Below, one piece after another: positions 49,026 through 57,920 of a stretch of 64,000 nucleotides of DNA. Where the stretch lies: the NCBI RefSeq assembly GCF_042648965.1, contig NZ_JBHRYJ010000001.1:1674001-1738000 (forward strand), written 5' to 3'. The number at the start of each line of letters is the position of its first letter. Position 1 is the first letter of the stretch. Under the pieces are notes generated by a model. That model saw only the letters and a program-made list of their open reading frames with translations, searched no databases and was not told where the DNA came from. The DNA comes from Ferrovibrio xuzhouensis. Lineage in GTDB: Bacteria > Pseudomonadota > Alphaproteobacteria > Ferrovibrionales > Ferrovibrionaceae. The position numbers and the translations under genes are program-made.

Positions 49026-49813
49026 CGTGAAACCGGCGGCCGCGGCGCCGCCAGCCGCATGCCGGCATCGATCATCAGGGTCTCGCCGGTGATATTGGGC
49101 GCCGCGGTCAGGAAGAAGGCGATGCTGGCGGCGACATCCTCCGCCGTGTTGGCGCGGCCCAGAGGCGCCAGCGCCATCCAGGTCTGCCGCGTCGCCTCAT
49201 AGGCCGCCTCGCCCATGCCCTGCTTGAGCCATTCGCCCTCGACGAAACCGGGGCAGACGCTGTTGATGCGCACCTCGGGGCCGAGCACGCGGGCGAGGCC
49301 GAGCGTCAGTCCGTTCAGCGCGGCTTTCGAGGCGACATAAGCCAGCGACGAGCCCATGGCGAGGATGGCGGCGACCGACGAGACATTGACCACGGCGCCC
49401 TTGGTGGCGCGCAGGTAGCTTTCGGCGGCGCGCACCATCTGGAACGGCCCGATGGTGTTGACCGCATAGATGCGCTGGAAATCCTCGGCCGAGAGACCGG
49501 CGAGATCCTTGTGGGCGACGAACTTGGTGGTGCCGGCATTGTTGACGAGGAAGTCGAGGTGGCCGAAATGCGCCACCGTCTCGTCGACGATGCGCCGGCA
49601 GTCGGTATCGTCGGCGACATCGCCCTGCACCAGGAAGGCGCGCCCGCCGGCCGCCTCGCAGGCCGCCAGCACGGCTTCCGCCGCCGGACGGCTTTTCGAG
49701 AAATTGATCGCCACCGCGCAGCCGCGCCCGGCCAGCAGTTTCGCCGTCGCCGCGCCGATGCCGCTGGACGCGCCGGTCACCAGCGCCACGCGGCCCTTCA
49801 GGTCTGCATTCAT
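49022..49813 (-). CDS. SDR-family oxidoreductase
   Basis: A 263-residue classical SDR: TGASSGIG (14-21), LVNNAG, SVAAILA with the catalytic Ser region, YVASK as YxxxK, and PGFVEGEWL. NFSKSR after the second strand suggests NADP use. It is convergent with the EEP gene (stops overlap by 4 bp) and divergent from the TonB receptor gene. The substrate is unknown. Confidence 0.9.
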   Translation of the reverse strand: MNADLKGRVALVTGASSGIGAATAKLLAGRGCAVAINFSKSRPAAEAVLAACEAAGGRAFLVQGDVADDTDCRRIVDETVAHFGHLDFLVNNAGTTKFVAHKDLAGLSAEDFQRIYAVNTIGPFQMVRAAESYLRATKGAVVNVSSVAAILAMGSSLAYVASKAALNGLTLGLARVLGPEVRINSVCPGFVEGEWLKQGMGEAAYEATRQTWMALAPLGRANTAEDVAASIAFFLTAAPNITGETLMIDAGMRLAAPRPPVSR

Positions 49814-49941
49814 CAGGCTTTTCCTCCCGCCTTTATCGGATGTCGCCTCCGGTTTTAGGGCATATCGCGCCCGGCTGCATGGGATTCCGCCGACCGTCTG
49901 CTTAAAAATTATACATATGAATCAAGGGTGAAAATCGGCAA

Positions 49942-49960
49942 TTGCGTATCATTCGCATTG
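49942..49960. promoter_or_regulatory. Candidate Fur-type iron box
   Basis: TTGCGTATCATTCGCATTG is centred on ATCATT, with TGCG and CGCA arms. It resembles the Fur consensus in the core and is partly symmetric. It lies 117 bp before the TonB-dependent receptor gene, downstream of an AT-rich stretch. The assignment rests on this partial match and on the iron-uptake genes that follow. Confidence 0.45.
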
Positions 49961-50076
49961 ACAGGGCTGCTTCGGCGATGATACGGCAGGGCCTTCCCGT
50001 TCCCGGGCGTTAGCCAGTGTCCTGCCCCGCCCCGGCAGTCGCCAGCCAGGTCCCTCCTCATTGTCAGGATGTCACC

Positions 50077-52209
50077 ATGGCGCGTCTGCCCGGCCTGCAA
50101 ACGGCAACCCTTGTCTCCCTCTTCGCCCTGGCCGCCGCGCCTGCGGCCCTTGGCCAGACGGCCGATACGCCGGCCGCCCCTCCTGTCACCGCCGGGCCGG
50201 CGGTGCTGCCGGCCCTGAAGGTCGAGGGGCAGGCGCCGGCCGAATTCGCCGACGGGCCGGTCGAGGGCTACCGCGCCACCCGCTCGGCCACCGGCACCAA
50301 GACCGACACGCCGCTGAAAGACGTGCCGCAGGCGGTGAACGTGGTGCCGCGCAGCGTGATCGAGGACCAGCAGGACAACCGCCTGACCGACGTGCTGCAG
50401 AATGTCAGCAACGTGCAGCCAGGCAGCACCATCGGCAATCGCGCGGAGAATTTCACCATCCGCGGCTTTCGCGGCGAGACCTTCGCGCGCGACGGCGTGG
50501 TCAACAATCCGCTGTTCACCAACGAGACCTTCCTCGACCTGTCGAATGTCGAGCGTGTCGAGGTCCTCAAGGGTCCGGCCTCGGTGCTGTTCGGCCAGGG
50601 CGATCCCGGCGGCCTCGTCAACATCGTCACCAAGAAGCCGCAGCGCGATTTCGGCACCAGCGGCAGCCTGGAAGCCGGCTCCTTCGACTATCGCCGCGGC
50701 GAGGCCGATGTCACCGGCCCGCTCGATGCCGAGGGCAGGCTGACGGCGCGGCTGACCGGGGCGTACCAGAAGAGCGATACCTTCCGCGACTTCTTTACGG
50801 AGTCCGAGCGCAAGGCGGTGGCGCCGACCCTGCAGTGGCAGCCGCGCGACACCACGACGCTGACGCTCGGCCTCGACTACACCGAGCAGAGCCTGCCTTT
50901 CGACCGCGGCCTCGTCGCCATCGGCGGCAAGGTGGCGGCGATCCCCTCCGATCGCTATCTCGGCGAGGAATTCTCGCGCTTTGATTCCAACAAGCTGGCG
51001 CTGCAGGCCAAGCTCGAGCATGAGGTCAACGACTGGCTGACCATCCGCCAGGTCAGCCGCATCGACCGCGGCGAAAGCCTGCGGGTCAGCGCCGACCCCC
51101 GCAGCATCAGCGCCAGCGGCGTGCTGGCGCGCCAGGCGCGCATCCAGAACGACGACACCGATTATGCCGATTTCACGCTGGACGGCACCGCCCGCTTCGA
51201 TACCGGCCCGTTCGGCCACACCGTGCTGCTGGGCGGCGAATACGGCCGCGCGCATCGCGACATCGACTGGCGCACGGCGACGCTCGGCAGCATCAACATC
51301 TACGACCCGGTCTATGGCGCCCTGCCCGGCGTCTACGGGGCGCAGACGGTGCAGACCGCGGCGGTCGACATCTACGGCGTCTATCTGCAGGACCAGATTG
51401 CCCTGACCGATACGGTGAAGCTGCTGGCCGGCGGCCGCTTCGATTCTTTCGACCAGGTCAATGCCCGCAACGGGGCCGAGACCCAGCAGTCGGGCAATGC
51501 CTTCAGCCCGCGCGCCGGCATCGTCTGGGAGGTCCTGCCCGCCCTGTCGCTCTATGCCAGCTATACGGAATCCTTCAAGCCGCAGACCGGCACCGACGTC
51601 AACGGCAGCCCGTTCGATCCGGAAACCGGGCAGCAATACGAGGTCGGCGCCAAGGCCGACATCCTGCCCGACCGGTTGTCGGCGACGCTGGCGGTGTTCA
51701 ACCTGACCCGGCAGAACGTCACCACCGATGATCCGAACAATGCCGGCGAGTCGGTCGCCACCGGCGAGCAGCGTTCGCGCGGCGTCGAGCTCGATGTCAC
51801 CGGCACGGTCCGGCCGGGCTGGCAGGTGATCGCCTCGGGGGCCTTCCTCAATACCGAAGTGACCAGGGACACCGCTTTCAAAGGCGCCCAGCTTGCCGGG
51901 GCACCGCGCTGGAGCGGCAGCCTGTGGTCGACCTACAAGATCGGGGACGGTCCGCTCAGGGGCCTCGGCTTCGGCGGCGGCATGGTCGCCGTCGACCACC
52001 GCAACGGCGCGCTCGACAACAGCTTCTCGGTGGCCGGCTACATGCGGGTCGATGCCAGCGTCTTCTACGACCTGAACGATCATGTCCGCGTCTCGGTCGC
52101 CGGCAAGAACCTGTTCGACACCGATTACATCGAGACCCCGGTCAGCACCACCGAGATCTATGCCGGCGAGCCGCTGACCGTGCTGGCGCGGCTGACCGCG
52201 CGCTACTGA
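50077..52209 (+). CDS. TonB-dependent siderophore receptor
   Basis: A 710-residue outer-membrane receptor. The signal peptide ends near residue 26 (AAPAALG-QTA). The plug domain covers about 60-185 (TPLKDVPQAVNVVPRSVIEDQ, FTIRGFRGE, VERVEVLKGPASVLFGQGDPGGLVNIVTKKP-type block). The barrel ends in LTVLARLTARY, with the expected terminal aromatic residue. It matches the FhuA/FpvA-type ferric-siderophore class; the siderophore is unknown. The downstream PepSY gene (16 bp) is its probable partner. Fur control is likely. Confidence 0.94.
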   Translation: MARLPGLQTATLVSLFALAAAPAALGQTADTPAAPPVTAGPAVLPALKVEGQAPAEFADGPVEGYRATRSATGTKTDTPLKDVPQAVNVVPRSVIEDQQDNRLTDVLQNVSNVQPGSTIGNRAENFTIRGFRGETFARDGVVNNPLFTNETFLDLSNVERVEVLKGPASVLFGQGDPGGLVNIVTKKPQRDFGTSGSLEAGSFDYRRGEADVTGPLDAEGRLTARLTGAYQKSDTFRDFFTESERKAVAPTLQWQPRDTTTLTLGLDYTEQSLPFDRGLVAIGGKVAAIPSDRYLGEEFSRFDSNKLALQAKLEHEVNDWLTIRQVSRIDRGESLRVSADPRSISASGVLARQARIQNDDTDYADFTLDGTARFDTGPFGHTVLLGGEYGRAHRDIDWRTATLGSINIYDPVYGALPGVYGAQTVQTAAVDIYGVYLQDQIALTDTVKLLAGGRFDSFDQVNARNGAETQQSGNAFSPRAGIVWEVLPALSLYASYTESFKPQTGTDVNGSPFDPETGQQYEVGAKADILPDRLSATLAVFNLTRQNVTTDDPNNAGESVATGEQRSRGVELDVTGTVRPGWQVIASGAFLNTEVTRDTAFKGAQLAGAPRWSGSLWSTYKIGDGPLRGLGFGGGMVAVDHRNGALDNSFSVAGYMRVDASVFYDLNDHVRVSVAGKNLFDTDYIETPVSTTEIYAGEPLTVLARLTARY

Positions 52210-52225
52210 GCGAACAGTCACCGCG

Positions 52226-53371
52226 ATGCGCCGGATCATGCATCGGCTGCACGGCCTGGTCGGCTTTTACGGCTGCCTGGTGCTCGGCTTCCTCTGCCTG
52301 TTCGGCACGCTGACCAGCATCGGCCATGAGCTCGACTGGCTGGCCGATCCGGCGCTGCGGGTGGACCCCGCGCCAACGCTGGCCGGCTGGGGTGCGCTCG
52401 ACGCCGCGCTGCGCCGCGCGCATCCGGACTGGGTGCTGCAGCGGATCACCGCGCCGGAAGGACAGTATTTCGCTGCCGAGGCGCGCATGGTGGCGCCGGA
52501 TGGAACGGCGCGGCTCGTCTATGTCGATCCGTACCATGCGGTCGTGACCGGGGCGCGCGACCGCGAGACCATCCATGCCATGCTGCGGCGCATCCACCGG
52601 CAGTTCTACCTGCCCAATGCCATCATCCTCGATGGCCGGCGCATCAATGTCGGCGTCTATCTCTCGACGCCCTTCGGCTTCGCGCTGCTGGTGATGCTGG
52701 TCAGCGGCGTCGTGATCTATCCGCAATTCTGGCGCGGCCTGTTCCGCCTGCGGCTGCGGCAGGGCAGCGCGGTGCTGTTGCACGACCTGCACCGGCTGGT
52801 CGCCGGCTGGGCGGTCTGGTTCCTCGCCGTCATCGCGCTGACCGCAAGCTGGTATCTCGCCGAACGCCTGCTGGCCGACACCGGCATGCGGCTGGAGCCG
52901 CCGCCGCCGGCGGCCAGCAGGCCGGCCGGTGTCGCCGTATCCATGCCGCTCGACGACCTGGTCGCCCGCGGCCGTGCCGCCTTTCCCGGTCTTGAGGTGC
53001 GCGCTGTCTATTTCCCGGCACGGCCGGGCGCGCCGCTCGCGCTGGCGGGCCAGGCCGGCGACCTGCTGGTGCGCGATCGTGCCAACCGGGTCTGGCTCGA
53101 TCCGGCCGATGGCCGCGTGCTGCGCGTCGACCGCATCGATGGTGCCGGGCCGCTGCGGCGCTGGGATGCCATGGCCAATCCGCTGCATTACGGCGATTTC
53201 GCCGGCACCGCCTCGCGGCTGGTGTGGTTCGTCTTCGGCTGCGGGCTGACCGCGCTGGTCTTCACCGGCGCCTGGATGTATCTCGCCCGCCTGCGCCGCG
53301 AGCGCGCCACCCGGCGCCGGCTGGATGCCATGCGCGCGGCCCGGGCGGCGTCGCGGCGGGTGTCAGCCTAG
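52226..53371 (+). CDS. PepSY-associated TM protein (iron-regulated)
   Basis: A 381-residue inner-membrane protein with four membrane helices in the PepSY_TM arrangement. HRLHGLVGFYGCLVLGFLCLFGT opens it. A PepSY domain follows (about 55-110), then HRQFYLP and FGFALLVMLVSGVVIYP. LLHDLHRLVAGWAVWFLAVIAL is the third helix and WFVFGCGLTALVFTGAWMYL the last. Members act beside siderophore receptors, probably as ferric-siderophore reductases using heme. Its stop overlaps the hslU stop in a CTAG. Confidence 0.9.
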   Translation: MRRIMHRLHGLVGFYGCLVLGFLCLFGTLTSIGHELDWLADPALRVDPAPTLAGWGALDAALRRAHPDWVLQRITAPEGQYFAAEARMVAPDGTARLVYVDPYHAVVTGARDRETIHAMLRRIHRQFYLPNAIILDGRRINVGVYLSTPFGFALLVMLVSGVVIYPQFWRGLFRLRLRQGSAVLLHDLHRLVAGWAVWFLAVIALTASWYLAERLLADTGMRLEPPPPAASRPAGVAVSMPLDDLVARGRAAFPGLEVRAVYFPARPGAPLALAGQAGDLLVRDRANRVWLDPADGRVLRVDRIDGAGPLRRWDAMANPLHYGDFAGTASRLVWFVFGCGLTALVFTGAWMYLARLRRERATRRRLDAMRAARAASRRVSA

Positions 53372-54684
53372 AGGATATACTTGCTGAGGTCGGCGTTGCT
53401 GGCGAGATCGCCGATGCGCTGCGTCACGTAAGCCGCGTCGATGGTGATGGTCTGGCCGGAATGGTCGGCGGCCGTGAAGCTGATCTCCTCCAGCACGCGT
53501 TCCAGGATCGTGTGCAGGCGCCGCGCGCCGATATTCTCGACGCCCTCGTTCACGTCATGCGCCACCTGGGCCAGCGCGTCGACGGCATCGTCGGTGAACA
53601 CCAGCGTCACATTCTCGGTCTGCAGCAGGGCGACATACTGCTTCAGCAGGCTGGCCTCCGGCTCGGTCAGGATGCGCTTGAAATCGTCGCGGGTCAGGCC
53701 CTTCAGCTCGACGCGGATCGGCAGGCGGCCCTGCAGTTCCGGCAGCAGGTCGCTCGGCTTGGCCACCGAGAAGGCGCCGGACGCGATGAACAGGATGTGG
53801 TCGGTTTTTACCGTGCCATGCTTTGTATTGACGACGGTGCCTTCGATCAGCGGCAGCAGGTCGCGCTGCACGCCTTCGCGGCTGACATCACCGCCGCCGC
53901 GGTATTCGCTGCGGGCGCAGATCTTGTCGATCTCGTCGAGAAAGACGATACCGTTCTGCTCGACCGCGGTGATCGCCTCCTTGGTCAGGCTGTCCTGGTC
54001 GACCAGCTTGTCGCTTTCCTCCTGGGTCAGCGCCTTCATCGCCTCGCCGACCTGCACCTTGCGCGGCTTGCCGCGCGGGCCGCCGAAGGCCTTGCCCAGC
54101 ATGTCCTGCAGGTTGGCCATGCCCATCTGGGCACCGGGCATGCCGGGAATCTCGAACATCGGCATGCCGCCGGCGCCGCCGTCCTTCAGCTCGATCTCGA
54201 TCTCGCGGCCATCGAGTTTGCCCTCGCGCAGCATCTTGCGGAATTTCTGCCGCGTCTCGACGCTGGCCTTGTCGCCGACCAGGGCGTCGAGCAGGCGCTC
54301 TTCCGCCGCCAGCTCGGCGCGGGCGGCGACCTCCTTGCGGCGCTTCTCGCGGGTCATGGTCAGCGCGCCTTCCAGCAGGTCACGCACGATCTGTTCGACA
54401 TCGCGGCCGACATAGCCGACCTCGGTGAACTTGGTCGCCTCCACTTTCAGGAACGGCGCATTGGCCAGCCTGGCCAGCCGCCGCGAAATCTCGGTCTTGC
54501 CGACGCCGGTCGGGCCGATCATCAGGATGTTCTTCGGCAGCACCTCTTCGCGCAGGCCCTCGGGCAGCTGCTGGCGGCGCCAGCGGTTGCGCAGCGCGAC
54601 GGCGACGGCCTTCTTGGCATCGGCCTGGCCGACGATGTAGCGGTCGAGTTCGGAGACGATCTCACGCGGGGAAAACGAGGTCAT
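53368..54684 (-). CDS. hslU: HslUV protease ATPase subunit HslU
   Basis: A 438-residue AAA+ unfoldase that feeds HslV. Walker A GPTGVGKTE is at 57-65, Walker B is in GIVFLDEIDKI and the arginine-finger side is GSFSVAKPSDLLPELQGRLPIR-like (here ASGAFSVAK). The I-domain (about 115-230) is long, with a GGAGGMPMFEIPGMPGAQMGM stretch. The C-terminus ends LSKYIL, the tail that inserts into HslV. It overlaps hslV by ATGA and is cytosolic. Confidence 0.96.
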   Translation of the reverse strand: MTSFSPREIVSELDRYIVGQADAKKAVAVALRNRWRRQQLPEGLREEVLPKNILMIGPTGVGKTEISRRLARLANAPFLKVEATKFTEVGYVGRDVEQIVRDLLEGALTMTREKRRKEVAARAELAAEERLLDALVGDKASVETRQKFRKMLREGKLDGREIEIELKDGGAGGMPMFEIPGMPGAQMGMANLQDMLGKAFGGPRGKPRKVQVGEAMKALTQEESDKLVDQDSLTKEAITAVEQNGIVFLDEIDKICARSEYRGGGDVSREGVQRDLLPLIEGTVVNTKHGTVKTDHILFIASGAFSVAKPSDLLPELQGRLPIRVELKGLTRDDFKRILTEPEASLLKQYVALLQTENVTLVFTDDAVDALAQVAHDVNEGVENIGARRLHTILERVLEEISFTAADHSGQTITIDAAYVTQRIGDLASNADLSKYIL

Positions 54685-55238
54685 GACAGCTTTTCGATGA
54701 TGATGTTGCGATTGGTGTAGACGCAGATGTCGGCGGCGATCTCGAGGCTGCGCCTGGCAATCGCCTCGGCATCCATGTCCGGCCGGTCGATCAGCGCGCG
54801 CGCCGCGGCCAGTGCGTAGTTGCCGCCCGAGCCGATGCCGATCAGGCCGTCCTCGGGTTCCAGCACGTCGCCGGTGCCGGTCAGTACCAGCGAGACGGAT
54901 CGGTCGGCCACCGCCATCATGGCTTCGAGGCGTCGCAGGTAACGGTCGGTGCGCCAGTCCTTGGCCAGTTCGACGCAGGCGCGGGCGAGCTGGCCCTGGT
55001 GGCGCTCCAGCTTGGCTTCCAGCCGCTCGAACAGGGTGAAGGCATCGGCGGTGGCGCCGGCGAAGCCGGCCAGGATGCTGCCGTCGCCGATGCGGCGCAC
55101 CTTGCGAGCATTGGATTTGATCACGGTCTGGCCGAGGCTGACCTGGCCGTCGCCGGCCAGCACCACCTGGCTGCCCTTGCGGACGGCAAGGATGGTGGTG
55201 CCGTGCCAGACCGGCACCTGGTCATTACTGCTGCTCAT
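54681..55238 (-). CDS. hslV: HslUV protease peptidase subunit HslV
   Basis: A 185-residue threonine peptidase. The active-site Thr is exposed after processing at HGTTILAVRKG; GDGQVSLGQTVIKSNARKVRR and GFAGATADAFTLFERLE are the family core, and GIGSGGNYALAAARAL the later block. The ATG at 55238 is chosen over an earlier one at 55316 because it gives the usual short propeptide. It forms an operon with hslU. In many alphaproteobacteria hslVU lies close to the his genes, as here. Confidence 0.95.
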   Translation of the reverse strand: MSSSNDQVPVWHGTTILAVRKGSQVVLAGDGQVSLGQTVIKSNARKVRRIGDGSILAGFAGATADAFTLFERLEAKLERHQGQLARACVELAKDWRTDRYLRRLEAMMAVADRSVSLVLTGTGDVLEPEDGLIGIGSGGNYALAAARALIDRPDMDAEAIARRSLEIAADICVYTNRNIIIEKLS

Positions 55239-55441
55239 GCGGGAGGAATCCTTATCTGCGACAGGCTGTTCATGTAGGGAGGGCGGTCGCGCGCTGCAAG
55301 CGGGCGAAAGATACACCGCAATACGGTTGCGTAAGCCTTTGACGTTGCGACTTTCTGGTGCGGAAGGCGCTCTCGACTCCCTGCCGGGGCTGCCCTAGAC
55401 TCCTGACCATGCGGTCAGGCTGGGGCCGCGTGGGGGTGGGC

Positions 55442-56323
55442 ATGAACTATCTGATCGATACGTCCGGTCGCTGGTGGCGCTGGCCGTCCGAGCTGCTGGC
55501 GGAAAAACTCGGTTATCCGAATCCCGATTTCGATCTCGCCGGCTATGCCGCGCGCAATCTCGGCTATGTCTGGCTCGAGGTGCGCGAGGACGTCACCCTG
55601 CTGCAGTTCCGCGCCGGCATGCTGTCGCCGGCGGTGCTCTCGACCCTCGAATCCTATCTGGAGAGCGCCGTGAAGACGACGCCGGTCGGGCTTGTCTTCT
55701 ACCTGATGGGCTGGATGGAGGAGGTTTTTCTGGAGGCCGGGGCAGTGTCGCCACGGCTGCGCGAGCTGGCCAATCTGCGCGAACCGCGCATGCGCGACAA
55801 ATTCATCCGGGCACCACAGCAGCTTGACAGCTGGCGGCACAGCGGCCAGCAACGGCTGGTCGGGCTTTACGACCTGTGGCGCGCCAACAGCGGCCTTTAT
55901 GACAAGAGCGTCGACCGCTATCTGCAGAGCAGCGAGATGATCAACCGCACTCTGCTGGTTGAGGATCAGCCCAATATCGGACTGACGCTGAAATTTTCCG
56001 GCGATGGCTTCTCGATCTACGACAATTTCAAGCTCAAGCAGATGGTCGGCCGGCGGCTGACCGATCAGCCGGATCCGCAATACGGCCAGTGGACGGCGGT
56101 TTCCTATCTGGAATGCATGCAAAAAGGCGATCCGCTCGCCGACGACATCGATGCCATCATCGAGGCGGAGGGTCATGATTCCCGCCGTCGCCGCTACCAG
56201 CGTCTGATTCTGCGCTGGCGCGACGGCAACGGCGGGCGGTTTTTGTCTGGCAGCTCTCTGGTCACACCGCATATTTCTGTGCCGCTCGGACTAGAGGGCG
56301 CCCGGAGCGTCAGTTCGGTCTGA
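55442..56323 (+). CDS. Conserved hypothetical protein, Trp-rich N-terminus
   Basis: A 293-residue soluble protein starting MNYLIDTSGRWWRWPSELL. It contains GYPNPDFDLAGYAARNLGYVWLEVREDVTLLQFRAG (about 23-58), a helical middle, FIRAPQQLDSWRHSGQQRLVGLYDLWR, and IGLTLKFSGDGFSIYD. I recognise no family. The N-terminal part looks like a small sensor fold; the middle is helical. It is convergent with the GNAT-like gene at 56310 (14-bp overlap), and the two may be functionally linked. The ATG at 55442 gives the first conserved methionine. Confidence 0.75.
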   Translation: MNYLIDTSGRWWRWPSELLAEKLGYPNPDFDLAGYAARNLGYVWLEVREDVTLLQFRAGMLSPAVLSTLESYLESAVKTTPVGLVFYLMGWMEEVFLEAGAVSPRLRELANLREPRMRDKFIRAPQQLDSWRHSGQQRLVGLYDLWRANSGLYDKSVDRYLQSSEMINRTLLVEDQPNIGLTLKFSGDGFSIYDNFKLKQMVGRRLTDQPDPQYGQWTAVSYLECMQKGDPLADDIDAIIEAEGHDSRRRRYQRLILRWRDGNGGRFLSGSSLVTPHISVPLGLEGARSVSSV

Positions 56324-57146
56324 CGGCGACGGGTTCAGCCGCCGGCAGCGGCTGAAGCGGCCGGGCCTCGTGGTTCTCCGCGTCGGCCAGCAGTTGCGGG
56401 AAAGCCAGCATATCGGCCAGCATTTCCATCCGCGGCATCCAGACCAGCGATGCCTCGCAGCGATCCGCCACCGGCGCCATGAACCACAGGATGCCCGGCT
56501 CGACGCGGTTATAGCCATAGGCCTGGGCTACCCCTTTGCTGACCAGCGCGTTGCTGACCAGGCTGAAGGTGTATTCGGTATCCCACTTGGTCAGCGCCAG
56601 CGCCCGCGAGATGCGAGGCAGGATCATCGGCATCAGCCGCTTGCGGTATTCCGGATGGATCCAGGTGCCGCCGGAGAAAACCGCCTTGCCGCGGATCGTA
56701 CGCGCGCTCGGTGCCTCGACCGAGCAGGATTCGCCGTCCCGCTTCTGCCGTTCGGGATGCGGATAGAACAGCCGCAGGCTGGTCAGGTAATCGGCCAGCG
56801 TTTCGTCGCCGAAGTCGAAGAAGCGGGCAGCCTGGGTGCTGATGATCTCGCCCTCCTCGTTACGGCCGATCAGGCAGAAGCCGTTGCCGGCATTGATGCC
56901 GCCGACATGATGCTCGAAGGTCGGCACCAGGCGGTGCCAGCTCGGCCGGTTCTCCTGGTTGATGGCTTCCAGCATCTCGAAATCGGTGCTGAGCGACAGG
57001 AAGACGCCGCGGTCGCGGGCCGCCTTGTCGGCTTCGAGAAAGAAACGGCCGAGCTGATCGCGCGGACCGTGATCGAGCGTGAGCTGGTCGGGCAGACGCT
57101 GCCGGCGGGCCTGCAGGATCTGGGTTTTGAGCGTGTGAATGGTCAT
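56310..57146 (-). CDS. GNAT-like hypothetical protein
   Basis: A 278-residue soluble protein. The N-terminal part is helical. A middle region reads FEHHVGGINAGNGFCLIGRNEEGEIISTQAARFF. FSGGTWIHPEYRKRLMPMILPRISRALAL (about 165-193) resembles the acetyl-CoA motif of GNAT enzymes but lacks a clear RGxG loop. The AGGAGG site 5 bp before the ATG at 57146 decides the start. Function is unknown. It overlaps the convergent gene at 55442-56323 by 14 bp. Confidence 0.75.
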   Translation of the reverse strand: MTIHTLKTQILQARRQRLPDQLTLDHGPRDQLGRFFLEADKAARDRGVFLSLSTDFEMLEAINQENRPSWHRLVPTFEHHVGGINAGNGFCLIGRNEEGEIISTQAARFFDFGDETLADYLTSLRLFYPHPERQKRDGESCSVEAPSARTIRGKAVFSGGTWIHPEYRKRLMPMILPRISRALALTKWDTEYTFSLVSNALVSKGVAQAYGYNRVEPGILWFMAPVADRCEASLVWMPRMEMLADMLAFPQLLADAENHEARPLQPLPAAEPVAVRPN

Positions 57147-57335
57147 CCATGCCTCCTTTAAGTGTGGACGGCAGGATGATTGCACTTACCTCCGCAAGAT
57201 TCTCACGGAGATGACAGCCGAAAGGCGATCTCCTGTGGACAACTACGTCAGAGCGGATTGTCCGGCCGGTTGTGAAACCGGTGGCAGGTATTGCGCGCGG
57301 CAATCACGGCTGGCGCCAATAAAGTCGGCGCCCAT

Positions 57336-57365
57336 AAAAACGGGCCGCGGCGATGGCCGCGGCCC
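57336..57365 (-). terminator. Rho-independent terminator of the XRE gene
   Basis: GGGCCGCGGC (57342-57351) / GCCGCGGCCC (57356-57365), a 10-bp perfect stem with a 4-nt loop, is followed on the minus strand by a T-run (A-run 57336-57340 on plus). It lies 39 bp past the XRE stop. Confidence 0.9.
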
Positions 57366-57404
57366 GGAAGGCAAAACAGGCGGGAGGAAAAGACCGTGCC
57401 CGGA

Positions 57405-57884
57405 TCAGGCCGGTTCGTCGCCGGCCGGGGCCGCGACGGCAACGGCCGCCGGCTGCTCGTCCTCGCCCTCGGCCTTGCCGCTGTAGGAGGTCGCGGCGGC
57501 CTTGATCAGCTGGAAGATGCGGTCGCGCACCGTGGGATCGCTGATCTTGCCGAAATTGCGCACCAGCTCGAGCGCCTGACGGCGCGATACCGGGCTCTTG
57601 TCCTGCTCGATCTCGGACACGACGGCATGCTCGGGCCGCGCCTGCGGCTGCTGCTCGACGCCAGGCATGTCCTCGAAGAAGTAGGACGGCGGCACGTTCA
57701 GGATCTGGGCGAACTGCTGCAGGCGGCTGGCGCCGATGCGGTTCAGGCCCTTCTCGTACTTCTGGATCTGCTGGAAGCTCAGGCTGACCGCCGTCCCAAG
57801 CCGCTCCTGGCTGAAGCCCGCCAGTGTCCGGCAGGCCCGCAGCCGCGACCCGACATGGGCGTCATAGGGGTTCGGTTTGCGCAT
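57405..57884 (-). CDS. XRE-family regulator (PraR-like)
   Basis: A 159-residue regulator. The HTH is PYDAHVGSRLRACRTLAGFSQERLGTAVSLSFQQIQKYEKGLNRIGASRLQQFAQIL (about 6-62), highly like rhizobial PraR and related alphaproteobacterial regulators. The C-terminal part ends in an Ala/Pro/Glu-rich tail. The GGAG upstream of the ATG at 57884 supports this start over 57896. An inverted repeat ATTACAA/TTGTAAT is just upstream and suggests autoregulation. Confidence 0.9.
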   Translation of the reverse strand: MRKPNPYDAHVGSRLRACRTLAGFSQERLGTAVSLSFQQIQKYEKGLNRIGASRLQQFAQILNVPPSYFFEDMPGVEQQPQARPEHAVVSEIEQDKSPVSRRQALELVRNFGKISDPTVRDRIFQLIKAAATSYSGKAEGEDEQPAAVAVAAPAGDEPA

Positions 57885-57894
57885 GACCTTCTCC

Positions 57895-57920
57895 ATTACA
57901 AGTGAGTCAAAGGTTGTAAT
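57895..57920. promoter_or_regulatory. Inverted repeat upstream of XRE gene
   Basis: ATTACAA (57895-57901) and TTGTAAT (57914-57920) form a perfect 7-bp dyad with a 12-bp spacer, 10 bp from the XRE start. A further GGTTGTAA copy lies near 57962. It is a candidate autoregulatory operator. Confidence 0.55.

Noticed and set aside
49909..52239. 776-residue minus-strand open frame
   Set aside because: Antisense to the TonB-dependent receptor, whose own frame has all expected motifs.
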